From Tessaracoccus lacteus (GTDB lineage Bacteria > Actinomycetota > Actinomycetes > Propionibacteriales > Propionibacteriaceae): DNA of 64,000 nt. Location of the stretch: contig NZ_CP123967.1 in the NCBI RefSeq assembly GCF_029917005.1, positions 2,046,001-2,110,000 on the forward strand, in the 5' to 3' direction. Below are positions 37,240-46,218 of this stretch, one piece after another. Position numbers and translations under genes: made by a program. The notes under the pieces are model-generated. The model was not told where the DNA came from, made no database searches, and worked only from the letters and a program-made list of their open reading frames with translations. The first letter of the stretch is position 1. Every line of letters starts with the position of its first letter.

Positions 37240-39546
37240 TCAGACTACGGTCTCGTCGTTGACGGCGACGACGGTGTCGTAGAGGCCGTAGCGACGCAGG
37301 CCCTTGTGGGACTCGATGCCGGTGTAGGACAAGGAGGAGTCCTCGTAGCGGCGGAAGGCGAAGACGGCCTGGTTCATATGGGTGGCGTTAAAGACGCCGA
37401 GATTCACGAGGAGGTGGAAGTCCTCGACGGTCAGTCCGGTGACGGTGCGGAACAAGCCGGGTTCGAGCTTGGTGATGACGTCGGTAAGAGTGTTCTCACG
37501 GAAGTCGGTCAGGTACATGAACGCAGGGACGCGGGTGGCGAACTTGACCAGCTTCTCCTGAATCTGCTTCCGCTTGGACTTGTACTCCTTCTCCTCCGCC
37601 GTCAACTCCTTCTTCTCCGCCGGAGTAATGTCGTCGCCCTTCTCCTTCTTCACCTTCTTCACGGCGTCACTCTTGTTCACGACGGTCTCGAAAATGTCGC
37701 TGCCGAGTGCACGGAAACCCTCGATGTTCATGACGGCGTTGAGGGCGTCGGGGCTGTTCATGATCTTGCGCAGGGTTTCGTTGTCGACGTTGACGAGGAT
37801 CGCGGACTCCCACTTGCGGGCCAGGAGGGTCGCGGAGGTGCCCGACATAGCGATGTCGAGGATGCCGCCGGCATCGACCTGGGTCATGTTCGACCCGTCG
37901 TAGGCCAGCACGGGCAGGAACTTCACGAGCTCCTCCACGGCCTGCTCGGGGTTCGGCGTCTCCGGCGACAGGCCTGCGCCGTAGTCGGCGATCTGACGTA
38001 GCGCCCGGGTGGGCGCGAAGTCGAACACGAAGCACACGGGCTTGAGGACTGCTTCGGCGCTCGGGTTGTCACCGTCGGGGTTCTTAATCGACCACGGTGA
38101 CTGTACGCGGAACGCTGCCTGGAAGTATGTCTCGGGTGAGTTGAGGTTTCGCAGCATCAGGATCGAGGACCACTGCTTGACGGTGACGCCCGTGGTGAGC
38201 TTGCCGCAGGACAGGGTGATCGTCTTCGTGTCGTGGCCGTCGCCGATCGCCGCCCGCACTGGCGGGAGAGCATCCAGCCCGATGCCCGCGCCGGGACCCG
38301 CGACGACGAGGACCTTGTAGTCGTGCCAGAACACGTTCTGCTTCTCCGCGAGCAGGTTCGCCATCGCCTGGCACGCCGCAACGTTGGGCAGGAACCAGAA
38401 CGAGTGCTGCAGGTACGGCAGGAGCCGGACATCGGAGTACGGGAACGGCGGACGAGTGCCCATTCGCATGGCGTCGACCTGCGTGGGCAGGTGAGCGCCA
38501 CGGATGAGATCGAGCCACTTCTGCACGTCGGTCTTGTGCGTGAACTCGGCGTCCTTGCCGATGCCCTTCGCCTCGAAGAACTCGTTGAGGTCGAACTCGT
38601 CGAACTCTCCCTGGTTCGCGACGGCGATGAGCTCGTCGGGCATCTGGTAGGTGAACAGACGCATCTCCGGGAGCGCCCCGTACGGGTTCCACGCGTCCGG
38701 ATGCGCGACGGCGTACTCGGCCTTGGCACGATGCTCGTCGGTGTAGGTCCAGTTGAAGATTTGCTCCTCGATGAACTCACCGGTTGCCAGCGCCTTGAAC
38801 GGCGTGCCAGACAGGTACAGGTAGGCGCGGGTGGTGATCGGCAGGAAGTCGTCCTCGTCGTTGCCGAGCTCGTCAAGCTCCTCGTCGAAGGCCACCAGAC
38901 CGTCGTTGTACTCGGCGGCCAACTCCTTCTGCTTGACCTTCTCGTCCTCACCCTCGAACAACTCCTTGGCGGACTCTCGCCAAGCACCGAAGTGGCACTC
39001 GTCGAAGATGACGAGGTCCCAGTTGGTAGTGTGGACCCACTCGTTCTTTGCTTTGATGAGCCCGGTCTTCCGGTCTCGCCCAAGCAGGTCCTGGAACGAT
39101 CCGAAGTAGACCAGCGGCCTCGCCTTGTCGGCGTCGTCCGGGCTACCCGCAGTCGCTGAGGAGAGGTACTGCCAACCGTCGAAGTCAGCGTGCGACTCCA
39201 AGTCGGTCTGCCAGGCATCCTCGACGGCAGGCTTGAAGGTCACCACAAGGATGCGTTTGGCGCTGAGCCGCTTCGCGAGCTGATAGGAGGCAAAGGTCTT
39301 CCCGAAGCGCATCTTGGCGTTCCACAGGAACCGCGGCACCGCCTGGGAATCCTCGGACCAGATCGACTCGTAGTAGCCCTCAGCCTTGTTCACGGCGCTG
39401 GCCTGCTCCGGGCGCATCGGGAACGTCTCATGATGGGTGCCGCTAAGTTTCACGCCGGTGCGAAGCTCAGTGATCGCCGTGCGCACATCGTCTGGGGTGC
39501 ACCACATCCACTCTCGCGCTGAGCCGAAGATCGGGTTCTCGAAGCC
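37240..39546 (-). pseudogene. DEAD/DEAH-type restriction helicase, N-terminally truncated
   Basis: About 770 residues of a superfamily 2 helicase. Motif I is NAKMRFGKTFASYQLAK, motif II DLVIFDECHFG, motif III YLYLSGTPFKAL, motif VI-like QAAFRVQSPW. Relatives I know carry an N-terminal GIY-YIG-like nuclease part of 200 or more residues. Here recognisable sequence begins at ENPIFGSAREW (about 39545), and the frame upstream runs antisense into a conjugation gene. A start at ATG 39507 could still give a helicase lacking the nuclease part. DUF262 remnants lie just downstream. Confidence 0.7.
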
Positions 39547-39972
39547 CTTGTCGCCGCCGCCGGGCTGGAACGGATCGAGGCCGGCGGCCCGGTGCATCCG
39601 ATCTACCAGGCGATCCGCGACGCCGACATCACCGCGCGGGAGCGGCGCGAGGCAGAGATGCACGCCCGCGCCGAAGCAGCCGTAGCCCGCGCGAAGTCGA
39701 TCAAGAAGGGCAAGCGCACCCCACCGCGGTCACTGCCGCTCGTCACCGACGACGGGCAACCCGTCCGCTACCCGCTGCGGGCGTTCATCCAGACCTGGGG
39801 CGAGCTGACCAACTGGTGGACCCACTACGACGCCGACACCCTCGCCGCCGAGCTGACCGACGAGCAGTTCGAGAACTACCTCACCACCACCGAAGGCACC
39901 GTCCGATTCGCCGACGCCCTCCGAGCCGCCCGCGAGGGCGCGGCGGAGCGGCCACGCCTCCGAGCACTCTGA
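39523..39972 (+). pseudogene. Conserved element protein of unknown function, N-terminally truncated
   Basis: The plus frame opens after a stop at 39520 and reads RVLEALVAAAGLERIEAGGP, then HPIYQAIRDADITARERREA, through an acidic, helical C-terminus. The first possible starts are GTG 39589 or an AUG-less region; no ribosome site is evident. The truncated helicase meets it head to head here, so its 5' end was probably lost in the same event. The product is not recognised. It leads into the conjugation genes. Confidence 0.5.
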
Positions 39973-40008
39973 CGCACAGACCCGGTGCGGGGTGTGCACC
40001 TGCTCGGC

Positions 40009-40701
40009 ATGAGCCCTGCACCTACCGATCCTCGGAACCGTCGCCGACTCGTCGCCCTCATCGCCGCCGGTATCGTCCTGCTGCTTCTCGCTGGCGTCGG
40101 CGTCTACGGACTCCTCACCGGCCCCCGCAGCAGCACCAGTACCGATCACGACCCGGAGCCTGGCCCGGTCACGACGGCACCGCCGACGGTGGCACTGAAC
40201 ACACCCCAGCCACTGCGGGTTCCAGTGGTTCCGCGTTCGGCCGATCCCGAGACCTTCGTTCAGAGCGTCGCGTCCACGCTGTTCGCGTGGGACACCGGCT
40301 CGGGGCTGTGGCCGCTGGACTACGCCTCGGCGATCCTCGCGGTCGGTGACCCCAGCGGGGACGAGCAAGCCGGGCTGGCCTCCGACGTAGCCGCGTACCT
40401 GCCGACCCGTGACGCCTGGATCGAGCTGCGGCAATACGCCACCCGTCAGCACCTCACCATCGAGGCCGCGTACGTCCCCGAGGCCTGGGCCGACGCGGCA
40501 GCGCAGGCCCAGCCAGGGCAGCTCGCGGCCGGAACGACGGCCGTCACGATTGAGGGCACCCGCTACCGTGCCGGGGTCTGGAACGGCCAGCCGGTCACCA
40601 GCGAGCATCCGGTCGCGTTCACCGTGTTCGTCGTTTGCGCACCGACCTATCCGACCTGTCATCTGCTGCGGCTGTCGCAGCTCGACAACCCGCTGCGCTG
40701 A
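40009..40701 (+). CDS. TcpC-like membrane-anchored conjugation protein
   Basis: 230 residues. One N-terminal helix (LVALIAAGIVLLLLAGVGVY) anchors a Pro/Thr-rich linker and an extracytoplasmic NTF2-like domain (ETFVQSVASTLFAWDTGSG). This layout matches TcpC/VirB8-type proteins of Gram-positive conjugation systems; the assignment is by layout and position. ATG 40009. The next gene follows after 13 bases. Confidence 0.6.
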   Translation: MSPAPTDPRNRRRLVALIAAGIVLLLLAGVGVYGLLTGPRSSTSTDHDPEPGPVTTAPPTVALNTPQPLRVPVVPRSADPETFVQSVASTLFAWDTGSGLWPLDYASAILAVGDPSGDEQAGLASDVAAYLPTRDAWIELRQYATRQHLTIEAAYVPEAWADAAAQAQPGQLAAGTTAVTIEGTRYRAGVWNGQPVTSEHPVAFTVFVVCAPTYPTCHLLRLSQLDNPLR

Positions 40702-40714
40702 AGGGGTTGTCGTC

Positions 40715-42325
40715 GTGTTCCGCAAAGTTGCCATCGCAGCGCTGGCGCTGCTGTTCTTCGCCCCCGCCGCAGCACTCCTCGGCGTCGGGGTGCTGATGAA
40801 CCCCGCTGCCGCCTACTGCGCCACCCCCGCCGGAACGGTGAACCTGGGCCCGATCCCGGACTCGCTCACCGTGACCACTGCGAACGGCGAGACCTTCACC
40901 CTGAATCGTCAGCAGCTCACGCACGCGGCCACGATCATCTCCGTCGGTAACGGGATCACCGACGTGGGCAGGCCGGGAATCAAGATCGCGTTGATGGCCG
41001 CGCTCACTGAGTCCACGCTGCGGATGCTCACCAACACCGGCGCCTACCCGGAGTCGGCGAACTACCCGAACGACGGCAACGGCGGCGACCACGACTCCCT
41101 CGGCCTGTTCCAGATGCGTCCACAATCGGGATGGGGTTCGGTCGCAGAGTTGATGGACCCGAACTATCAGGCGCGGGCGTTCTTCGGAGGGCCGACCGGA
41201 CCGAACTATCCCTCGCCGCGTGGCCTGCTCGACATCCCCGGCTGGCAACAAATGGACCCTGGCGAAGCCGCTCAAGCCGTCGAGGTGTCCGCCTTCCCCG
41301 ACCGCTACCGCAACTACGCGCCCGTCGCCGACAGCATCCTCGCCGCCCTCACCAGCGGAAGTAGTGCCGCTGGCGGCGCGGGTGGCCCGGCGATGTCGTC
41401 GTCGCGGGTGGTGTTCCCGCTGCCCGAGGGCACCTGGGTGCTGACTTCGCCGTTCGGGATGCGGGTGCACCCGATCACAGGCGAACGGAAGATGCATACC
41501 GGCACCGACTTCGCCGCGCCCGATGGCACGCCGATCCTCGCCGCCGCGGACGGCACCGTCACCGTCGCGGAGTTCTCCGGCGGGTACGGCGGCCTCATCG
41601 TCATCGAGCACACCATCGACGGCAAGACTGTCGCGACCGCGTACGCGCACATGTGGCAGAGCGGCATCCACGTCCGTCCCGGCGACCGTGTGAGTGCCGG
41701 GCAGCACATCGGCGATGTTGGTTCCTCGGGCATGAGCACCGGCGCACATCTGCACTTCGAGGTCCGGCCCATCGGCACGAACGGCGAGGCCATCGACGCC
41801 GCCGCCTGGCTCAACCAGCACGGGGCCGCGAACCTGCCGATGGCGACCAGCGGATCACCCGCCGCCTGCAACAACGCCACAGCGGGCACGCCGACCGGTG
41901 TCGATGGAGACCCCGACCGGCTCGTCGACGATCCCACCAGCTCGGGCAAGATCACCGCCCGTATGCTGCACCTCTACCAGCAGGCCCTCGCGGCGTTCCC
42001 CGACACCGGCTGGGGCTGCTACTCACCGCGCCCGGGCACCAAGTCCGAGCATCCCCTCGGCAGGGCGTGCGACATCACCTTCGGCAACCGCATCGGCCAG
42101 CGACTCACGTCGGCACAGCTCGACGCCGGCTGGAAGGTCACCAACTGGATGAAAGACAGCGCCGACGTGCTCGGCGTCGAGTACCTGATCTGGCAAGGCC
42201 AAATCTGGTCCGTAGCCCGCGATTCTGAGGGCTGGCGGCCCTACAACGGCGGCGGCATGCACGACCCCGCGTCCATCACCGGAGGCCACTTCGACCACCT
42301 CCACGTCACAGTCAAGGTTGGGTGA
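40715..42325 (+). CDS. Three-domain peptidoglycan hydrolase of the conjugation module
   Basis: 536 residues. A signal/anchor (IAALALLFFAPAAALLGVGV) comes first, then a lysozyme-like transglycosylase-type region (MAALTESTLRML and DSLGLFQMRPQSGWG). An M23/LytM domain follows (MHTGTDFAAPDG and HLHFEVRP), then a C-terminal domain with GRACDITFG and HFDHLHVTV that resembles a D,D-peptidase-like fold. It would open the cell wall for the secretion channel. GTG start at 40715 with AAGGGG upstream; the frame open to 40409 is antisense-type noise over the previous gene. Confidence 0.82.
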   Translation: MFRKVAIAALALLFFAPAAALLGVGVLMNPAAAYCATPAGTVNLGPIPDSLTVTTANGETFTLNRQQLTHAATIISVGNGITDVGRPGIKIALMAALTESTLRMLTNTGAYPESANYPNDGNGGDHDSLGLFQMRPQSGWGSVAELMDPNYQARAFFGGPTGPNYPSPRGLLDIPGWQQMDPGEAAQAVEVSAFPDRYRNYAPVADSILAALTSGSSAAGGAGGPAMSSSRVVFPLPEGTWVLTSPFGMRVHPITGERKMHTGTDFAAPDGTPILAAADGTVTVAEFSGGYGGLIVIEHTIDGKTVATAYAHMWQSGIHVRPGDRVSAGQHIGDVGSSGMSTGAHLHFEVRPIGTNGEAIDAAAWLNQHGAANLPMATSGSPAACNNATAGTPTGVDGDPDRLVDDPTSSGKITARMLHLYQQALAAFPDTGWGCYSPRPGTKSEHPLGRACDITFGNRIGQRLTSAQLDAGWKVTNWMKDSADVLGVEYLIWQGQIWSVARDSEGWRPYNGGGMHDPASITGGHFDHLHVTVKVG

Positions 42326-42331
42326 TCGGCG

Positions 42332-42598
42332 ATGGGTGTGTTCCCCGACTTCGACGGGCTCGGCGGCATCGGAGACCTCCGCGCCGTGGTCGGCGCGCTC
42401 CTGACCTTCGTCCTCATCGTCGCCGTCCTCATGCTCATCGTCTCCGCGATCGTCTGGGCGATCGCAACTGCCCACGGCAACTACGCGACCGCTAGCAAGG
42501 GCCGAATCGGAGTGCTCGTCGCCGTCGGTGCCGCCGTCCTCGCCGGAGGCGGCGTGGCCTGGATGAACTGGCTACTCAGCCTCGGACAGACGCTGTAG
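42332..42598 (+). CDS. DUF6112-like small membrane protein (copy 1)
   Basis: 88 residues with two helices (VGALLTFVLIVAVLMLIVSA and GVLVAVGAAVLAGGG), like VirB2/pilin-type channel subunits in layout. It is homologous to the product of 44490-44810: both have an R.VVGA or R.IVGA start, IVSAIVW, a K/GRIGVLV or K/GKIGVLV turn, then a second helix. The two copies now flank the inverted DUF349 gene. Confidence 0.7.
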   Translation: MGVFPDFDGLGGIGDLRAVVGALLTFVLIVAVLMLIVSAIVWAIATAHGNYATASKGRIGVLVAVGAAVLAGGGVAWMNWLLSLGQTL

Positions 42599-42612
42599 CA
42601 AGTCCGGACCAG

Positions 42613-44247
42613 TCAGAACTGATTCAGCCGTGACCGCGCATCCATCAGCTTCTGGATCACCTCGGACTTCCGCTGTCCAAGCGACGCGACTTTCTCTCGG
42701 GCTGCGGACTGGCGCGCGAGTTGATTGTTGGCGATGGTCATCCAGTTGGGGTTCCTCGTAGAGGGCGAACGGGCGGAGAGTGCTCGTGAGTAGCTCTCGT
42801 TGGCTCGGTAGATCGCTGCCTCGACATTGCGCAGTTGTTCCTCCAGGCGCCACACACGGTCTTGTGCGCGTTGGCGCGCTTCAGCTCGGCGTTGTTCGCC
42901 GGCACGCTTCGCGGCCTCGAACACACGATCCTTCGCCGACTTGTACTGCTGCCAGAGCTGGTCGTTGTCCGTCTTCGCGCACGGCCCGGTGGCACGCCAT
43001 TGCGCATCCAGGGCTCGGGCCTGGTCCTTTGCTGCCCTGAAGTCGCTGGAGTGTGATAGCGACTCCATCTGTGAGACGAGTCGCTGCTTGGCTGCCTTGT
43101 TCGATGCCCACTCGCGCTGCCGCTTCTCGAACTCCTGCTTCTTGCGGTCGTTCAGACGAGTGCGGGCCTGGTTGAACCGCGACGACAGCCGGTCGTTGTC
43201 GGCCTTCTCGCACGGGCCGATCCGCTTCCACTCGTCACCAAGCTTGCGCATCTGGTCCGACGCCGACCGCAGATCGGATGAGTTCGCCAGCGACTCCGCC
43301 TGCGAGACGAGCCGTTCCTTGGCTGCCTTGTTCGATGCCCACTCGCGCTGCCGCTTCTCGAACTCCTGCTTCTTGCGGTCGTTCAGACGAGTGCGGGCCT
43401 GGTTGAACCGCGACCACAGCCGGTCGTTGTCGGCCTTCTCGCACGGGCCGATCCGCTTCCACTCGTCACCAAGCTTGCGCATCTGGTCCGACGCCGACCG
43501 CAGATCGGATGAGTTCGCCAGCGACTCCGCCTGCGAGACGAGCCGTTCCTTGGCTGCCTTGTTCGATGCCCACTCGCGCTGCCGCTTCTCGAACTCCTGC
43601 TTCTTGCGGTCGTTCAGACGAGTGCGGGCCTGGTTGAACCGCGACCACAGCCGGTCGTTGTCGGCCTTCTCGCACGGGCCGATCCGCTTCCACTCGTCAC
43701 CAAGCTTGCGCATCTGGTCCGACGCCGACCGCAGATCGGATGAGTTCGCCAACGACTCCGCCTGCGAGACCAGTCGCTCCTTAGACGCCCGGTTCTGGTC
43801 CTGCTCATGTGCGCGTGCCGCGAAGTGACGGTCCTGAGCCGCCTTGAAGCGCGGCCACAGCGCCGCCTCTGTCGAGCGATCGACAGAGCCCGCTGACTTC
43901 CACCTCTCTCGAAGCTCTCGGAACTCGTTGCTTGCCTCTCGCCAAGGGCGGTTGGCGAGCCTCTCAGCGCGCTGGACCAGTCCCCACTTCGTTTTGGCGG
44001 GACCATCGGGGAAGTAGTTGATCTGGTCATCACCTACGAACACATCGGTTCGCCCATTAGCTTCCTTGACGACGGTAGGGCGCCCGGCATGGTCAATGTA
44101 GTGCTGAACGCGACCCACTGGTGAGCGGCGAACACTGGCTTCGGAGATGTGGGGCTGATGCCCCCTGTCTCGTGCGTACTGAACGACGTTGTCCCCATCG
44201 CCGACGTGGTGACTGTGCTTCTTGTCCTCGTCACGGATGCCGCTCAT
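42613..44247 (-). CDS. DUF349 tandem-repeat protein
   Basis: 544 residues, highly charged and helical, on the strand opposite to the conjugation genes. A 75-residue N-terminal region is followed by five DUF349-like units of about 77 residues, each with a W...G and LW.RF..A pattern. The three central units are almost identical (RLVSQAESLANSSDLRSASD). A coiled-coil tail of about 90 residues ends the protein. No catalytic motif is seen. I chose ATG 44247, with GGAGGAAGG upstream. The role is unknown; coil repeats suggest a scaffold or binding protein. Confidence 0.82.
   Translation of the reverse strand: MSGIRDEDKKHSHHVGDGDNVVQYARDRGHQPHISEASVRRSPVGRVQHYIDHAGRPTVVKEANGRTDVFVGDDQINYFPDGPAKTKWGLVQRAERLANRPWREASNEFRELRERWKSAGSVDRSTEAALWPRFKAAQDRHFAARAHEQDQNRASKERLVSQAESLANSSDLRSASDQMRKLGDEWKRIGPCEKADNDRLWSRFNQARTRLNDRKKQEFEKRQREWASNKAAKERLVSQAESLANSSDLRSASDQMRKLGDEWKRIGPCEKADNDRLWSRFNQARTRLNDRKKQEFEKRQREWASNKAAKERLVSQAESLANSSDLRSASDQMRKLGDEWKRIGPCEKADNDRLSSRFNQARTRLNDRKKQEFEKRQREWASNKAAKQRLVSQMESLSHSSDFRAAKDQARALDAQWRATGPCAKTDNDQLWQQYKSAKDRVFEAAKRAGEQRRAEARQRAQDRVWRLEEQLRNVEAAIYRANESYSRALSARSPSTRNPNWMTIANNQLARQSAAREKVASLGQRKSEVIQKLMDARSRLNQF
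43088..43780 (-). repeat. Three tandem 231-bp direct repeats in the DUF349 gene
   Basis: Units start at 43088, 43319 and 43550, each beginning TTGGCTGCCTTGTTCGATGC. They are nearly identical in DNA over their whole length, and only the end of the third drifts. One difference changes a Trp codon to Ser (LSSRF versus LWSRF). Near-identity of DNA, not just protein, indicates recent unequal recombination. Confidence 0.92.
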
Positions 44248-44489
44248 CGCACCTTCCTCCATGCTCGCCGCTCGCCTGCGAGCGCCGCGTCTGCCCCGCT
44301 GAGTCGGTAGCCGGGTCACTCTCATTCTTCCAGACAGGCCTTGCGAACCTGGAGGTTTGGCGTCGCGCCCGGGAGGTGTCCCTGGCATCCAACTATGCGA
44401 TGCGAGCCGGTGAGTCCTGAAGTGCACCTGTGGCGTGTACCCCGTCTGCGATGCCGTGGGCGGGCCGCCCGTCGCCAAGGAGACCTACT

Positions 44490-44810
44490 GTGTTCGATCT
44501 GCTCGCCAACGTCATGTCCGCGCCGCTGCTGGTGCCGATGGACATCAACATCGACCCCAACACCAACGGACTGCCGGGGATCAATCAGCTGCGCACCATC
44601 GTCGGCGCGGTGATGACCATCGGCCTCATTCTGTCCGTGCTCGCGTTGATCGTGTCCGCGATCGTGTGGGGCTTCGGCGCGAACTCCTCCAACCCGCACC
44701 TCGCTTCGCGGGGGAAGATCGGCGTCCTCGTCTCCTGCGGCGCGGCGGTGATCTGCGGCGCGAGCGTGACGCTCATCAACTTCTTCTGGAACGTCGGCCA
44801 GTCCGTCTGA
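44490..44810 (+). CDS. DUF6112-like small membrane protein (copy 2)
   Basis: 106 residues with two helices (TIVGAVMTIGLILSVLALIV and GVLVSCGAAVICGASVTLIN). It is homologous to the protein of 42332-42598. GTG start at 44490 with AAGGAG eight bases upstream; an ORF extension to 44430 has no ribosome site. It precedes the TrbL-like gene by about 30 bases. Likely a channel or pilin-like subunit of the secretion system. Confidence 0.75.
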   Translation: MFDLLANVMSAPLLVPMDINIDPNTNGLPGINQLRTIVGAVMTIGLILSVLALIVSAIVWGFGANSSNPHLASRGKIGVLVSCGAAVICGASVTLINFFWNVGQSV

Positions 44811-44833
44811 CCCGACTGTCGTCGAGAGTGCTG

Positions 44834-46215
44834 GTGTTCGTGATGGGCGTGTGCGACGTTCCCGTGATCTCCTCGGTCTGCGATGCCGTCGGCGAAGGAG
44901 CCGCCTCTCTGGTCGCGGCCCCGTTCGACTGGCTCGCCCAGGCGATGGGTGCCGCCGCCGGGTGGCTGTTCGAGGCGGTCTGGTCGGTTTCGACACCACG
45001 ACTCTCGTGGATGTCACCAAGCCCGGCTACATCGCCGTCTACAACCTGCTGTTCGGCATCGCGGTCTTCGTAATGCTGATCTTCTTCTGCCTCCAACTCA
45101 TCACCGGCCTGATCCGCCGCGACCCCACCGCCCTCACCCGAGCCGCGCTCGGGCTGGCGAAGTCCGTCCTCGGATCGTTCGTCGTCATCACGCTCACGGC
45201 CCTGCTGCTCGAAGTCGTCGACCAACTGTGCATCGGGATCGTGCAGGCCGCCGGAGAGACCACCGAGTCGATGGGCGACAAGATCGCCCTCCTCGCCACA
45301 GGTCTGGTCGGCATCAACATCGCCGCCCCCGGCGTCGGAGCGATCATCACGATCTTCATGGCCGGCCTCGCGATCACCGCCGCCGCGATCGTATGGCTAT
45401 CCCTCCTCGTCCGGAAAGCACTGCTGCTGGTGGCGGTCGTGTTCGCGCCGCTCGCGTTCAGCGGTGCCTCATGGGATGCCTCGCGGGGGTGGATTGGGAA
45501 GTGGGCGATGTTCGTCGTCGCGCTGATCTGCTCCAAGCTCGTGCTCGTCGTGATGTTCCTCGTCGCGATCACCCAGGTCTCCGCACCGATCTACGCCGAC
45601 CTCGCCTCGGTCAGTGATCCCATCGCGGGGATCGTGCTGATGGCGATGGCCGCGTTCGCGCCCTACCTCACGTACAAGTTGATCGCGTTCGTCGGGTTCG
45701 ACATGTACCACGCGATCGGCTCCGAGCAGGACGCCAAGAGCGCCCTCAACCGCCCGATCCCAGTCCCGAGCAAGCCGCAAGGCGGCGGCGAGCCGAGGAA
45801 GGTACTCGACGGAACCAGCGGCGGCGGGAACGCGGGCGGAGGCCCCGGTGGAGGAAGCAGCGCACCACCCCAGCCGAAGACCCCGGCACCGGCACCCGCC
45901 GCGAGCGGCGGAGGCGCAGCCGGTGGTGGAGCAGCAGCAGGCGGGGGCGGCGCAGCAGCGGCCGGTCCCGTCGCGGCGGGTGTGGTGATCGGGGCGAGTG
46001 TCGCCAAGGGTGCAGCGACCGCCGGGCCGAAGGCCGGAACGGCGCTGGGAGCCCAGGCCGAGCACGCCGCCGACGCGGCAGCGCAGACACCGCCACCTCC
46101 CGCCGCATCGCCTGCGGCACCGCCGTCGAGCCCGGCACCACGACCGCCGAGCACCGACCCGTCACCGCCGCCGAAGCAGCCCCCGCCGCCGGCGCCACGC
46201 CCACCGAAGGAGTAG
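44834..46215 (+). CDS. TrbL/VirB6-like conjugation membrane protein, frameshifted near its start
   Basis: The N-terminal 50 residues (ISSVCDAVGEGAASLVAAPF) lie in one frame. From about 44990 the sequence continues in another frame with FDTTTLVDVTKPGYIAVYNL and six or more helices. A missing T in TCGGTTTCGAC explains the shift. Helices run to about residue 300; the last 130 residues are a Gly/Ala/Pro-rich tail. The layout is that of TrbL/VirB6-type polytopic proteins. If the shift is real, translation could still begin at GTG 45007. It is followed by the SCO6880-like gene 3 bases on. Confidence 0.72.
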
Positions 46216-46218
46216 ACG

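Noticed and set aside
43088-43780. CRISPR-like array
   Set aside because: The units are 231 bp, contiguous and in frame with no variable spacers: coding tandem repeats, not CRISPR. No CRISPR array is seen in the window.
42827-43828. 333-residue plus-strand repeat protein
   Set aside because: It is the antisense of the DUF349 repeats; its repeats merely mirror the 231-bp units.
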